Positions 35,049-44,423 are shown, numbered from the stretch's first letter. The stretch: 64,000 nucleotides of DNA from Nannocystaceae bacterium (GCA_019694555.1 JAIBBS010000007.1:17784-81783), one strand, 5' to 3'. Notes: a model not told the origin generated them from the letters alone. Translations and numbers: made by a program.

Positions 35049-36070
35049 CGCTCGATCTTCTTGTTGTCGATCTCGACGCCGAGCAGATCCGCGATGCGCC
35101 CCCAGCGGTACAGCGGCACCAGCCCGCGCTCGGCGACCGCGAGGCGACCCTGCGCGTCGATCACGAACACCGCCGACTCGTCCTCGGCGACCCCGAAGGC
35201 CTTGCGGCCCTCCGGCGAGGCGTCGACCCGCAGCCAGGTGGGAAACTCGAGGTCGACCGTCGCGCCGACCAGCACGCCGCGCGCGTGCTCGAGCTTGGCC
35301 CGCATCGCGCTCGAGACGTTGCGGATCGCCGGATCGCGCATGTTGGCCGACGCCTGCTCGTCCTCGCCCTCGAAGCCGTCCTCGATGCCCGGGACCTGGT
35401 TGCGCGCGACCGCATGGCCCAGAAACGCCACCACGCAGGCGGTGCCGCGACCGCAGTCGCTGTCGGCGAGCCCTCCGATCGAGAACGCCGGCGGCGTGCC
35501 CACGGGATCGGGCTCGCGCGCGCCGAGCATCTCGCGGATGCGCTCGAGATCGGCGCCCTCGGCCCCGCCGCTGCGGCGCTCGAGCACGGTGCCGTCGGGC
35601 CCGAGCACGACGAAGCCATGGTGGCCCTTGCTCAGGCCGAAGGTCTTGATGAACGTGCCCTCGAAGTCGACGTGCAGCGGGAAGCGCAGCTCGCCCGCGA
35701 ACTGGGTCATCGCCTCGGAGACCTTGCTGCGGAACATCGCGAAGCCCTCGGCGTCACCGATCCAGTAGCCGCGTGTGGTCGGCGGGTAGACCCAGCGGTT
35801 GAGCGCGCGGTTGAGCGGCTGCCCCTCCTTGGAGTCGCCGCTCTGCGGCCCCATGATCACGAAGAACGAGGTGGTGCCACCGAGCTCGCGCAGACGCAGC
35901 CAACCCTCGTCGGCCACCGGCGCCAGCTCGATGGCCAGCGGATCGCCTTGCACGGGCGGCAGCTCGTCGGGGATGTCCTCGACCCGCAGCAGCCACGCGC
36001 CCACGCCCAGCACCACGACGACGAGGCCGGCGACGACGAGCAACAGCTTGCGGATGCGGCCCCGGGCCAC
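35045..36070 (-). CDS. Membrane-anchored protein, possibly thioredoxin-fold
   Basis: The 341-residue product starts with RKLLLVVAGLVVVVLGVGAWLL, one anchor that leaves the rest outside the cytoplasm. The body contains FPLHVDFEGTFIKTFGLSKGHHGFVVLGPDGTVLERR and later AVFVIDAQGRLAVAERGL, two segments that read like the last strands of a redoxin fold, so it may hold two thioredoxin-like domains, but no CxxC or peroxidatic Cys is in place. Only two Cys (SDCGRGTACVV) occur. It is coupled to the MFS gene. TATACT (36080-36085) ends nine bases before the GTG start. Confidence 0.6.
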   Translation of the reverse strand: MARGRIRKLLLVVAGLVVVVLGVGAWLLRVEDIPDELPPVQGDPLAIELAPVADEGWLRLRELGGTTSFFVIMGPQSGDSKEGQPLNRALNRWVYPPTTRGYWIGDAEGFAMFRSKVSEAMTQFAGELRFPLHVDFEGTFIKTFGLSKGHHGFVVLGPDGTVLERRSGGAEGADLERIREMLGAREPDPVGTPPAFSIGGLADSDCGRGTACVVAFLGHAVARNQVPGIEDGFEGEDEQASANMRDPAIRNVSSAMRAKLEHARGVLVGATVDLEFPTWLRVDASPEGRKAFGVAEDESAVFVIDAQGRLAVAERGLVPLYRWGRIADLLGVEIDNKKIER

Positions 36071-36079
36071 GCGACAGGG

Positions 36080-36085
36080 AGTATA
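36080..36085 (-). promoter_or_regulatory. -10 box (TATACT) of the membrane protein-transporter unit
   Basis: TATACT on the minus strand ends nine bases before the GTG at 36070; it is one of the best matches to the -10 consensus in the window. Confidence 0.55.
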
Positions 36086-36106
36086 CGCAAGCCGCGGGGT
36101 TTGCCA

Positions 36107-37630
36107 TCACGGACGCGACAACGTCGCCATCGTCACGGTGCGCTCGCGCAGGCACGCGACCGCGACCGCGGCCTGGGCGTTGCCCGCGTCCGAGCGCGGC
36201 ACCGCGACCGCGTCGCAGTGCGCGCCCGCGAGCGGCTCGGCCACGCCGACGCCGGCGGTGGTGGTCACCACGACGATCTCGGCCGCGCCGCGCGGCACCA
36301 GCAGCACCGCCGCACCGTCGACCAGCGCCAGCGCCGGTGCGCCGCTCGCGGGTGCGTCGTCGGGCAGCGGCACGACCGCGGCGCCGACCGGCGTGGCACC
36401 CGAGTCGTCGATGGTCAGCGCCTGCACCGAGCGGCCGTCGCGGCCCAGGCCGAACGCGGTGCGTGAGCCCAGCGCGCCGACCAGCTGCAGGATCGGCGGC
36501 TGGATCTCGGCCCACACCGGATCGTCGCTGGCAGCGTGGGACGCCCGCGCGTCGACCAGCTCGCGCTCGCGATCGCGATCGAACAGCGCGAGCGTGTGGT
36601 TGTCGCGGCGCAGCGCGAACACGTCGCGGCCGACGGCATCGGCGAGCGGGTCGAGCACCGCCGCCAACGCGTCGTGATCCAGCGTCGGCAGCGGCAACCG
36701 CGAGGGGTCGCCCGCGGGGCCGGCGGGGCCCAGTCGCTCGCGCACGATCACGCGATCGCCCGGCCGCGGCGTCTCGACGTCGCGCGGCGCGAGGGCCTGC
36801 GCGAAGACCTCGTCGCCCAGCAGCAGCGGCGTCGACAGCTCGGCCCACTCGTAGGGTCCCAGCCACTGCGACGACAGCTGCAGCGCGAGCGCGGCTGCGG
36901 GCTGCGTCGGCTCGTCCCACGCCATGCGGGCGAGCCACAGTGCGGTGGCCGGATCGCCGCGCAACCACGCGATCGTGAGCTGCGCCGCGCCGCCTTCGAT
37001 CGCGACTGCGTCGGGCGCGGCCGCGGTGAGCTCGGGCAGCGCGACCGTGCGCGCGCGTGCGGGATCCCAGCCCGTCCCCGCGGCCGGCAGCACCGTCGCC
37101 TGCACCGGTGCGACCGCGCGATCGATCAGCGCCAGGGCACCGCGCTCCCCGCTGCCGCCGACGACGAGCGCATCGGCGGCGCCGATCGTCTCGCCGAGCG
37201 CCCACTGCAGCGTCGGGATCTGCACCGGATCGACGAACACGTCGACGACCTCGGAGTCCTCCTTGGACACGACGTCGGGCGTGGTCAGCTGCAGCGTGTG
37301 GTGGCTGGGCACCAGGCCGCCGCGCAGGTACAGCCGCAGGCGACCGTCGGCCAGCTCGCCCGCCGGTCCCGAGGGTGCCAGCGTGCCGAGGCTGCGACCG
37401 TCGAGCAGCAGGCGCGTGACACCGGGCGTCGCGAAGACGTCGAGGTCCACGTCGAGGGTGCGATCGACCTCGAGGTGCAGCTCGCCGCCGGCGGGCTCAA
37501 GGAAGTCGGGCGCGGGTCGATCGATGGGCCCGGTCGAGCTCGAGTCCTCGCCCTGCGCGGACGGGGCCGCGCCGTGACACGCGATCGCGAGCACGGCGGC
37601 CGCGCCGGTCGCTGCAGCGCTTCGGTCCAC
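36107..37630 (-). CDS. Large lipoprotein of unknown function
   Basis: The 507-residue product starts with GTG at 37630 and a signal AAATGAAAVLAIACHG with a lipobox-like Cys. The early part (GELHLEVDRTLDVDLDVFATPGVTRLLLDGRSLG) looks like an immunoglobulin-type or carbohydrate-binding domain. The rest alternates short strands (AQLTIAWLRG, ALALVDGAAVLLVPRGAAEIVVVTT) in a way that fits a beta propeller, but blade motifs are not clear. I recognise no family. It lies alone between the membrane protein at 36070 and the small membrane protein at 38078. Confidence 0.6.
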   Translation of the reverse strand: MDRSAAATGAAAVLAIACHGAAPSAQGEDSSSTGPIDRPAPDFLEPAGGELHLEVDRTLDVDLDVFATPGVTRLLLDGRSLGTLAPSGPAGELADGRLRLYLRGGLVPSHHTLQLTTPDVVSKEDSEVVDVFVDPVQIPTLQWALGETIGAADALVVGGSGERGALALIDRAVAPVQATVLPAAGTGWDPARARTVALPELTAAAPDAVAIEGGAAQLTIAWLRGDPATALWLARMAWDEPTQPAAALALQLSSQWLGPYEWAELSTPLLLGDEVFAQALAPRDVETPRPGDRVIVRERLGPAGPAGDPSRLPLPTLDHDALAAVLDPLADAVGRDVFALRRDNHTLALFDRDRERELVDARASHAASDDPVWAEIQPPILQLVGALGSRTAFGLGRDGRSVQALTIDDSGATPVGAAVVPLPDDAPASGAPALALVDGAAVLLVPRGAAEIVVVTTTAGVGVAEPLAGAHCDAVAVPRSDAGNAQAAVAVACLRERTVTMATLSRP

Positions 37631-37676
37631 GCAGGGCGAGCTTTGCCCACGGTGCGCAGGCCCGCAAGCCCGGGCG

Positions 37677-38078
37677 TCACACGCTCGACAGCAGCCACAG
37701 CACGACGGCGCTCGCGCCGTGCATCGTGCCCAGGACCCCGCCGGCGAGGCGCAGCCGCGTGGCGGAGGCACCGAGCACGATCACCACACAGATCGCGGTG
37801 CCGATCGCAAAGGTCTGCAGCGCGTGATCGAGGCTGGCAGCCGAGGCCTGGCCCAGCGCGCCGGGATCGTGCGCCGGGCCCAGCAGCGCGACCGCGGCGC
37901 TCGACCAGATCCACAGCGCGGCCCAGAACCCGACCCGCACCGCGATCGCGAACAGCACGCGGCGCCGCGCCACCAGCATCGCGCCACCGCGACGCAGCGC
38001 GCGGCCCATCGCCCGCAGCGTGACCTGCAGCGCCTGCTGCGCGGCGGCAGCGGCGGGACGGGACGAAGTCGCAGGCAC
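37677..38078 (-). CDS. Small membrane protein of unknown function
   Basis: The 133-residue product has three hydrophobic segments (VLFAIAVRVGFWAALWIWSSAAVALL, FAIGTAICVVIVLGASA and LAGGVLGTMHGASAVVLWLL) after an Ala/Arg-rich cytoplasmic start. No motif is recognised. The GTG start at 38078 is the first codon of the frame and is not certain; an internal ATG is possible. Confidence 0.55.
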   Translation of the reverse strand: MPATSSRPAAAAAQQALQVTLRAMGRALRRGGAMLVARRRVLFAIAVRVGFWAALWIWSSAAVALLGPAHDPGALGQASAASLDHALQTFAIGTAICVVIVLGASATRLRLAGGVLGTMHGASAVVLWLLSSV

Positions 38079-38152
38079 GACGCCCGCTTGTGTAGGCGTG
38101 GTGCCGCGCGGCGGTCAAGTTTTCGGCCCCATGCGATACTGCCGAGGTCCAC

Positions 38153-39118
38153 ATGGCGCTGCTGCACGCTCTGCCCGCCACGTTGCTGCTGTCCCTGCTG
38201 GGCGCGCCGTCGTCGGCCACGCCCTCGGGGTGGAAGCCCGCCGCCGCGCCGCCGCCCTCGGCGTGGGCCCGCGCCGGCGCGCGCCCGTGGGCGGTGTGCG
38301 AGGAGCTCGGTCGACAGGCGATCGCGCTGGGCAACGGCGGTGCGCCGCGCGGCGAGACCGGGCTCGACGACAACAGCGTGTGGCTCGAACGCGTGCGGCG
38401 CTGCCCCACGGTGCCGGGCCTGCTGGTGCTCGCGGCGCGACTCGAGCTGGTCTCGGCCGGCGACGTCGGCTTCGTGCACGAGCCCGGCACCAGCGTCGAC
38501 GCCGTGGTCGCGGATCATCGCGAGCGCGTCGAACGTGCAGCACAGTGGGCCGAGGCCGCGCTGCAGGAGAGCGCGCGCCGTCGCGAGCCACCGCCGCGCG
38601 AGACCCGGTTCGTGCACGCGTACGCGCTGCTGGCCCTGGGCCGCACCGCGCAGGCCCGCGCCGCGCTCGACCGCGCGATCGCGGCGGCCGAGATCGAGCG
38701 CTGGCGCAGCGATCGCATGGGTGCCGTGATCGCGCTGCTCGACGGCGATCTCGACGGCGCGATGGCGCTGGCGCAGCGCGCCACCATCGACGCGCCGATG
38801 GACGACCGCACCATCACGCGCTACATCCGCGCGATGGTGCTCGACCGCGCCGGCGCGAGCGCGGCCGCGCGCGGCGAGCTGCTGGACCTGCGCAACGAGG
38901 CCGGCTCGATCATCGCCCGGCGCGCGACCGAGAGCCTGTTGCCGGTGCACGAGCGGCTGTACCTGCGCGCGCTCGATCACCAGGTCGCCGAGGACGGCGG
39001 CACCGCGCTGCGACTGTGGGATGCGTACCTGTCGCGCTCCGAGCCGGCCGAGCCCGAGCGCGTGCTCGCGCGGCGGCACCGCGCCGAGCTCGTGCGCAAG
39101 CCGGCGCCGGTGCGTTGA
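38153..39118 (+). CDS. Secreted helical-repeat protein of unknown function
   Basis: The 321-residue product has a signal peptide (LLHALPATLLLSLLGAPSSA). The mature part is mostly helical with TPR-like pairs: RERVERAAQWAEAALQES, RFVHAYALLALGRTAQARAALDRAIAAAE and MVLDRAGASAAARGELLDLR. TPR-type proteins usually hold other proteins together; the partner is unknown. GATACT (38135-38140) lies twelve bases before the ATG, within a locally AT-richer stretch. The gene ends 42 bases before panC. Confidence 0.65.
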   Translation: MALLHALPATLLLSLLGAPSSATPSGWKPAAAPPPSAWARAGARPWAVCEELGRQAIALGNGGAPRGETGLDDNSVWLERVRRCPTVPGLLVLAARLELVSAGDVGFVHEPGTSVDAVVADHRERVERAAQWAEAALQESARRREPPPRETRFVHAYALLALGRTAQARAALDRAIAAAEIERWRSDRMGAVIALLDGDLDGAMALAQRATIDAPMDDRTITRYIRAMVLDRAGASAAARGELLDLRNEAGSIIARRATESLLPVHERLYLRALDHQVAEDGGTALRLWDAYLSRSEPAEPERVLARRHRAELVRKPAPVR

Positions 39119-39146
39119 CGTGCCAGCGCGGCGCCGGCCGCTGTGG

Positions 39147-39152
39147 CACCAT
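39147..39152 (+). promoter_or_regulatory. -10-like box (CACCAT) of panC
   Basis: CACCAT ends eight bases before the ATG at 39161. The same variant, CACCAT, sits six bases before the GTG at 31866, which supports it as a real variant. Confidence 0.4.
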
Positions 39153-39160
39153 CGCCGCCG

Positions 39161-39997
39161 ATGACCGTCGTCGTGCGCACCGTCGAAGCGCTGCGATCGT
39201 GGCGCGCCGCCCTGCCCACCGATGAACGCGTGGCGTTCGTCCCGACCATGGGCTTTCTGCACGAGGGCCACCTGTCGCTGCTGCGCGAGGCCCGGCGCCG
39301 CGGCGGCCACGTGGTGCTGTCGATCTTCGTCAACCCCACGCAGTTCGGCCCCGGCGAGGACTACGACCGCTACCCCCGCGACGAGGACGGTGATCTGGCC
39401 AAGGCCCGCGACTGCGGCGTGGCGCTGGCGTTCTGCCCGCACGCGCCCGAGGAGCTCTACCCCAGCCGCGACACCTGGGTGAACGTCGAGCAGCTCGATC
39501 GCCACCTGTGCGGGCGCTCGCGCCCGGGCCACTTCCGCGGCGTGTGCACGGTCGTGTGCAAGCTGCTCGCGCTGGTCCGCCCGGACGTCACGCTGCTGGG
39601 CGAGAAGGACTTCCAGCAGCTGGCGATCGTGCGACGCATGCACGAGGATCTGTTCCTGCCCGGCGAGATCGTCGGCATGCCGATCGTGCGCGAGGCCGAC
39701 GGCCTGGCGCTGTCGAGCCGCAACGCCTACCTCGACGGCACCACGCGCGCGCAGGCGCTGGCGATCCCGCGGTTGCTCGATCGCATCGCCGCGGCCTTCG
39801 CCGCCGGTGAGCGCGACGTCGCGACGCTGTGCGCCGGCGCAGCCGAGGCGCTCGCGCCCGGCCGGCTCGACTACCTCGAGATCGTCGACGAGCGCTCGCT
39901 GACGCCGCTGACCCGCATCGACGGGCCCGCCCGCGCCGCGATCGCGGCGTTCTTCGGCCGCGTGCGCCTGATCGACAACCGAATGCTGGTGCCGTGA
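39161..39997 (+). CDS. panC: Pantothenate synthetase
   Basis: The 278-residue protein has every family motif: FVPTMGFLHEGHLSLLREA (ATP-binding HxGH), SIFVNPTQFGPGEDYDRYPR, RPGHFRGVCTVVCKLL, LGEKDFQQLAIVRRM and ADGLALSSRNAYL. It joins pantoate and beta-alanine with ATP to make pantothenate for coenzyme A. Length is normal. ATG at 39161 gives the standard N-terminus. Its stop overlaps the GTG of the next gene, so the transporter may be linked with vitamin or precursor transport; panB and panD are not in the window. Confidence 0.95.
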   Translation: MTVVVRTVEALRSWRAALPTDERVAFVPTMGFLHEGHLSLLREARRRGGHVVLSIFVNPTQFGPGEDYDRYPRDEDGDLAKARDCGVALAFCPHAPEELYPSRDTWVNVEQLDRHLCGRSRPGHFRGVCTVVCKLLALVRPDVTLLGEKDFQQLAIVRRMHEDLFLPGEIVGMPIVREADGLALSSRNAYLDGTTRAQALAIPRLLDRIAAAFAAGERDVATLCAGAAEALAPGRLDYLEIVDERSLTPLTRIDGPARAAIAAFFGRVRLIDNRMLVP

Positions 39998-40884
39998 GCG
40001 AGCTCGCCGCGGGCATGGCCGCGACGCTGGCGTGCTCGCTGCTGTGGGCGGTGCTCGACGTGCTGCGCAAGCAGCTGGTCGCGCGGGTCGAGCTGGGCCC
40101 GCTGGTGGTGTGGTTGGCGCTGTCGCAGGCGCCGCTGTTGGCCCCGTGGGCCGCGACCGCGGATCCGAGCGCGATCACCGAGGGCTACGGCGGCTGGGCG
40201 CTCGCGAGCGTGGCGGTCAACGTGCTCGCCAACGTGCTGTACCTGTTCGCGGTCGGCAGCGGTCAGTTCAGCATCGCGATCCCGCTGCTGGCGTTCGTGC
40301 CGGTGTGGACCGCGGTGCTGGCGGTGCCGCTGCTGGGCCAGCTGCCGACGCCGCTGCAGGGCCTGGGCATCGCGATGGTCGTCGCCGGCGCGGTCGCGCT
40401 GACCGGCGGTGGCCGTCGCGGCCTGGTCGCGTTGGTGCGCGAGCCCGCCAGCGTGGCGATGCTGGGCGTGGCGTTCGCGTGGTCGCTGACCATCGTGCTC
40501 GACAAGCGCGCGACCACCCACGCACCGGTGGCGATCCACGCGCTGGTGCTCAGCCTGGGCATCGCCGCCGGCGGCACCGCGTGGCGCCTGGTGCAGACGC
40601 GCGGCCGCGTCGGCGAGGTCGCGCGCGGCATCGGTCGCGCGCTGGCGGCCGCGCCCGGTCGCATCGCGGCCGCCGGTGCGGTCGCGGCCGCCGCGATGGC
40701 GCTGCAGCTGCTCGCGATCCAGTCGGTGCCGGTGTCCGTGCTCGAGTCGGTCAAGCGCACGCTGGGCATGGGCGCGGCGCTGGTGTTCGGTCGCGTGTTG
40801 TTCGGCGAGCGCATCGATCGCGCGCGCGTGATCGCGATCGCGGTCATGGCCGCCGGCGCGGTGCTGGTGCTGCAGCAGCTGTGA
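39994..40884 (+). CDS. EamA-type (DMT) membrane transporter
   Basis: The 296-residue protein has about ten hydrophobic segments in two EamA repeats: GMAATLACSLLWAVLDVLRKQ with IPLLAFVPVWTAVLAVPLLGQLPTPLQGLGIAMVVAGAVAL, and MLGVAFAWSLTIVLDKRA with ESVKRTLGMGAALVFGRVLFGERIDRARVIAIAVMAAGAVLV. Such transporters export metabolites; the cargo is not deducible. The GTG start overlaps the panC stop as GTGA. It is convergent with the next gene, three bases apart. Confidence 0.88.
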   Translation: MSELAAGMAATLACSLLWAVLDVLRKQLVARVELGPLVVWLALSQAPLLAPWAATADPSAITEGYGGWALASVAVNVLANVLYLFAVGSGQFSIAIPLLAFVPVWTAVLAVPLLGQLPTPLQGLGIAMVVAGAVALTGGGRRGLVALVREPASVAMLGVAFAWSLTIVLDKRATTHAPVAIHALVLSLGIAAGGTAWRLVQTRGRVGEVARGIGRALAAAPGRIAAAGAVAAAAMALQLLAIQSVPVSVLESVKRTLGMGAALVFGRVLFGERIDRARVIAIAVMAAGAVLVLQQL

Positions 40885-40887
40885 CGC

Positions 40888-41949
40888 TCAGCCGGCGCCT
40901 TCGATCACGACGCGCCGCTCGCCCAGGAACTGGCCCCACGCGGTCTCGACCGCGCAGCTCCACTCGCCGCGCGGATCCTCGCCGAAGTTGCGCTTGACCG
41001 AGTAGGTGCGAAAGCCCTGCTCGCGGCCGCCGCGGATCTCGAGCTCGATGCGATCGACCACGTGCCCGTCCTTGCGCCACACGTGCAGCAGGCGCTCGCG
41101 CACGCCCAGCGGCGCGAAGATGGCGGTCGCGCACACCAGCTTGGCCGGCGCCCGCGCGAGCGCGTCGGTGGGATCGAGCACGTCGTAGCCGCCGCGCCGC
41201 GTGCCGATCTCGGCGCTGACCAGGTGCATCGGCACCGCCGGCACCAGCCGCGCGCCGCCGCCGAGCAGCGCCAGCGGCAGCACCAGCGCGGCCGCGATCG
41301 CGGCGGCGATCGAGCCCGCCAGCTTGCGACCGTGGACGCGGTCGGCGAAGACCATCACCGGCAACGCCAGCGCGCCGGCCCCCGATGCCGCCCACAGCGC
41401 GCCGGTGTTGGACAGGCCCAGGCCCGGCAGCACCGCGGCCATGACCACGAAGGTCGCGAACGCCGGCAGCAACAGACCGCCGCGCGTGCGCATGAGCAGG
41501 CGCTCGGTCAGCGGATCCCACAAGGAGGCCAGCGCAGCCGCGCACAGCACCGCGAGGAAGACCGTGTGCCCGAGCGTGCCGGCCCACGACTTGAAGTAGA
41601 ACGGCAGCGCGAAGTACAGCTGCAGGTGGATGCTCGACTGCATCAGCATCAGCGTCGAGAACCTCGCGCCGCGCACGATGCGACCCACGACCTCGGGCGC
41701 CGCCGGTGTCGCCGCGGCCTGACGGGCCTCGTGCACGCGCTCGAGCCAGATCACGAGCATGAGCACCAGCCACGACGCCAGCGCGACCGCGGCCACGATC
41801 GCACCGCGCTTGGGCCCGCGGTCCATCATCAACGCGCCGACGATGCCGACCGCCAGCGACGCCCACGGCAGCACGCGCTGCGTCAGGTGCACGACGCGCT
41901 GGGCGGTCAGGCGGGCCATCGCGAGCGTCCGGGACGATAGCGCGGTCAT
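40888..41949 (-). CDS. Membrane protein with DUF5924-like N-terminus and DUF2914-like C-terminus
   Basis: The 353-residue product has about seven hydrophobic segments in its first 240 residues (for example LPWASLAVGIVGALMMD, TLGHTVFLAVLCAAALASLW and LAGSIAAAIAAALVLPLALLG). The last 110 residues form a soluble beta domain: LVCATAIFAPLGVRERLLHVWRKDG, VDRIELEIRGGREQGFRTYSVKRNFG and GEWSCAVETAWGQFLGERRVVIEG. This order is seen in conserved bacterial proteins annotated DUF5924/DUF2914. Their function is unknown. Confidence 0.75.
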   Translation of the reverse strand: MTALSSRTLAMARLTAQRVVHLTQRVLPWASLAVGIVGALMMDRGPKRGAIVAAVALASWLVLMLVIWLERVHEARQAAATPAAPEVVGRIVRGARFSTLMLMQSSIHLQLYFALPFYFKSWAGTLGHTVFLAVLCAAALASLWDPLTERLLMRTRGGLLLPAFATFVVMAAVLPGLGLSNTGALWAASGAGALALPVMVFADRVHGRKLAGSIAAAIAAALVLPLALLGGGARLVPAVPMHLVSAEIGTRRGGYDVLDPTDALARAPAKLVCATAIFAPLGVRERLLHVWRKDGHVVDRIELEIRGGREQGFRTYSVKRNFGEDPRGEWSCAVETAWGQFLGERRVVIEGAG

Positions 41950-42056
41950 CCGTGTCGCGGCACGGCGGGCCGCGCGGGCTCCGACGTGCGACGAGCCGCC
42001 GCGATTCCGTGGCCCACGCCACGCGCGGCCGCGGCAGTTCGTGGTATGGCAGCGCG

Positions 42057-43217
42057 GTGGATGACGCGCACGCCGACGGCGAGCCCGAGGCGTGGTGGGT
42101 CGCCGACGACGGCGCGATGACGCGGCTGGTCGAGCGCCTCGCCGGCGCCAGCGTCACCGCGCTCGACACCGAGAGCAACGGCATGTACGCGTGGCGCGAG
42201 CGCGTGTGCCTGCTGCAGATCTCGCTGCCGGGACTCGACGCGGTCGTCGACGTGCTCGCGGTGTCGCCCGCGCCGCTGCAGGCGTGGCTCGCCGATCCGC
42301 GATGCCTGAAGATCCTGCACGCGGCCGACAACGACATCGTCACGCTGCGCCGCGACTTCGGCCTGGGCCTGTGCCACGTGTTCGACACCATGCTGGCCGC
42401 GCGCGCGCTCGCGTGGCCGCAGCGCGGGCTCGCCGACCTGTTGTCGAGCCGCCTGGGCGTGCGCAGCGACAAGCGCTGGCAACGCTTCGACTGGTCGCGC
42501 CGGCCACTGCCGGCCGAGGCCCTCGGCTACGCGCGCACGGACACGCGGCACCTGCCGGCGCTGCGCGAGCAGCAGCTGCAGGAGCTCGCGCAGCTCGACC
42601 TCGACGGCCGCGATCGCCAGGCGTGGCTCGAGCACGCGTGCGAGCGCGCGACCCGGCTGCAGCCGCGACCGCGCAGCTTCGATCCCGACGGCTGGGCCCG
42701 CATCGACGGTGCGGCCAAGCTCGACGACGCGGGCCGCAGCGTGCTCGCGGCGCTGTGGTGCCTGCGCGAGCGCTTCGCCGAGCAGCTCGACCGCGCGCCC
42801 TACCGCGTCGCCGGCGACGCCGTGCTGCTGGCCATCGCGCAGCGTCAGCCGGCGGACGCGCGTGCGCTCGCGGCCATCCCCGGCGTCGGCGGTCCGCTCG
42901 CGCACGGGCTCGCGGCGCAGGTGTGCGATGCGATCGCGCGCGCGAAGACGGAGTCGCCACCGCCACCGCCGCCCCGTCCACCGCGCACGCCCGCGCCGGT
43001 GCGCGCGCGCTTCGAGGCGCTGCGATCGTGGCGCCGCACGTTCGCGACCGCGCTGCAGCTCGAGCCCGACCTGGTGCTCGCCAAGGACGCGCTGATCGCC
43101 GTGGCCGAGGCCGCGCCGGCCGACGCGGACGCGCTCGCGGCCTGCGGTGCACTCGACGCCTGGGAGCTCGCGCGGCTGGGCGAGGGCATGCTCGCCGCGC
43201 TCGCCGACGCGTCGTGA
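42057..43217 (+). CDS. rnd: Ribonuclease D-like 3'-5' exonuclease
   Basis: The 386-residue protein has the DEDDy exonuclease core: VTALDTESNG (DxE), ILHAADNDIVTLRRDFG (Asp) and ALGYARTDTRHL (Tyr and Asp). About 210 residues of two HRDC-type helical domains follow (VLAALWCLRERFAEQLDRAPYRVAGDAVLLAIA and LRSWRRTFATALQLEPDLVLAKDALIAVA), joined by a proline-rich stretch (PPPPPPRPPRTP). RNase D trims 3' ends of tRNA and other stable RNAs. GTG at 42057 is preferred because TATGGC (42045-42050) ends six bases before it. Confidence 0.9.
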   Translation: MDDAHADGEPEAWWVADDGAMTRLVERLAGASVTALDTESNGMYAWRERVCLLQISLPGLDAVVDVLAVSPAPLQAWLADPRCLKILHAADNDIVTLRRDFGLGLCHVFDTMLAARALAWPQRGLADLLSSRLGVRSDKRWQRFDWSRRPLPAEALGYARTDTRHLPALREQQLQELAQLDLDGRDRQAWLEHACERATRLQPRPRSFDPDGWARIDGAAKLDDAGRSVLAALWCLRERFAEQLDRAPYRVAGDAVLLAIAQRQPADARALAAIPGVGGPLAHGLAAQVCDAIARAKTESPPPPPPRPPRTPAPVRARFEALRSWRRTFATALQLEPDLVLAKDALIAVAEAAPADADALAACGALDAWELARLGEGMLAALADAS

Positions 43218-43224
43218 GCGTCTC

Positions 43225-43842
43225 TCAGCCCGGTGCTTCCGCGCCCGCGACCACCAGATCGAGGTCGAGCTCGAGCGGCGCCGAACCGTAGGGCCGCAGC
43301 CGCGCGTGCAGGTGCGCGGGCAGGCCATCGAGGATCGACGGGTCGATGTCCTCGGGCAACAGCACCGCGACGTAGACGAACTCGTAGCTGCCGTCGGGCA
43401 GGATCTCGAAGGTGATGGGGTAGTTGGCCAGGTACTTGAAGTGCCCGCCGACGCCGTCGTCGTGGCCCTCGATGTCGATGGTCAGATCGAACAACGGCGC
43501 CAGCTCGCTCTCGTAGTCGTCGGGCGGATCGGGCAGCACGAACTCGCCGCCGCGCAGCGGCAACGGGAACATCGCCGCGCCCTGCCCGCCCCAGACCACC
43601 TGCAGCGTGTCGCCGTCGTGCAGCGGGTTGAACTCGGTCGCGCCCCAGCCGAGCTCGAACCAGCCCACCACCGGTGCGCCGGTGCTGTCGCCGCCCTCCG
43701 AGCTCGCCGCGCTGGTCTCGGCATCCGAGGCCGTGCCCTGCTCGTCGATCGAGCGCGCACCACCGCAGCCCGCGAGCAGACCGAGCGCCACGCCGAGCCA
43801 CCCCGCCCCGCGGAGCCCACGCACCACCGCCACCGCGACCAC
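43225..43842 (-). CDS. Lipoprotein of unknown function
   Basis: The 205-residue product has a signal ending in LGVALGLLAGCGG, then a short Ser/Ala/Glu linker. The mature domain is beta-rich and acidic (GWFELGWGATEFNPLHDGDTLQVVWGGQG, LTIDIEGHDDGVGGHFKYLANYPITFEILPDG, YEFVYVAVLLPEDIDPSILDGLPAHLHARL). No motif is recognised. It is convergent with RNase D (seven bases apart). GGAGG lies just before the GTG start. Confidence 0.65.
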   Translation of the reverse strand: MVAVAVVRGLRGAGWLGVALGLLAGCGGARSIDEQGTASDAETSAASSEGGDSTGAPVVGWFELGWGATEFNPLHDGDTLQVVWGGQGAAMFPLPLRGGEFVLPDPPDDYESELAPLFDLTIDIEGHDDGVGGHFKYLANYPITFEILPDGSYEFVYVAVLLPEDIDPSILDGLPAHLHARLRPYGSAPLELDLDLVVAGAEAPG

Positions 43843-44048
43843 GCCTCCATCGTGACCGCTGCGGCCGCGGCAGGCAAGCGCGGCCCGGTGCCTGCGCAGC
43901 GGCTGCGCGCAGCCCCGACCCGCCTGCGCCCTCGCGGGCCGCCGCGGCCGGCGCCCGGCGTTGCACCGCGCGGCACGGTTCGTTGCAGCCCGCGACCTTG
44001 GAACCGGCGCGCCGCGATCCTACGCTGCGCCCGACCAAGGAGTCCTCG

Positions 44049-44423
44049 ATGAGTCACGACATCTCCGCCCTCGATCGCGAGCTCAACCAGATGATCCTCT
44101 CCGGCAAGGCGCTCGACGCGTTCGAGAAGTTCTACGCCGACGACTGCACCATGCAGGAGAACCTCGATGCGCCGCGCGTGGGCAAGAACGCCTGCCGCGA
44201 GTACGAGATCGGCTTCTTCTCCAACATCGCCGAGTTCAAGCGCGGCGAGCTGCTCGCAGCCGCGGTCGAAGGCGATCGCTCGTACAGCGAGTGGGTGTTC
44301 GCGTGCACCTTCAAGGACGGCAGCGCGATGGAGAACACGCAGGTCTCCGCGCGGCGCTGGAAGGACGGCAAGGTCGTGTGGGAGCGCTTCTACTACCGGC
44401 CCAACCTCACCCCGCCGAAGTGA
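44049..44423 (+). CDS. SnoaL/NTF2-like small protein
   Basis: The 124-residue protein reads as a single alpha+beta cone of the SnoaL/NTF2-like group: LDRELNQMILSGKALDAFEKFYADDCTMQENLDAP, KRGELLAAAVEGDRSYSEWVFACTFKDGS and SARRWKDGKVVWERFYYRP. Members include cyclases, isomerases and ligand-binding proteins; the substrate is unknown. AAGGAG lies just upstream of the ATG, one of the clear Shine-Dalgarno sites here. Its 3' end overlaps the convergent pepN gene by 17 bases. Confidence 0.8.
   Translation: MSHDISALDRELNQMILSGKALDAFEKFYADDCTMQENLDAPRVGKNACREYEIGFFSNIAEFKRGELLAAAVEGDRSYSEWVFACTFKDGSAMENTQVSARRWKDGKVVWERFYYRPNLTPPK

Noticed and set aside
44049..44423. Polyketide cyclase as a sign of a biosynthetic cluster
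   Set aside because: SnoaL-like proteins are common and varied, and no polyketide or peptide synthetase gene is nearby.
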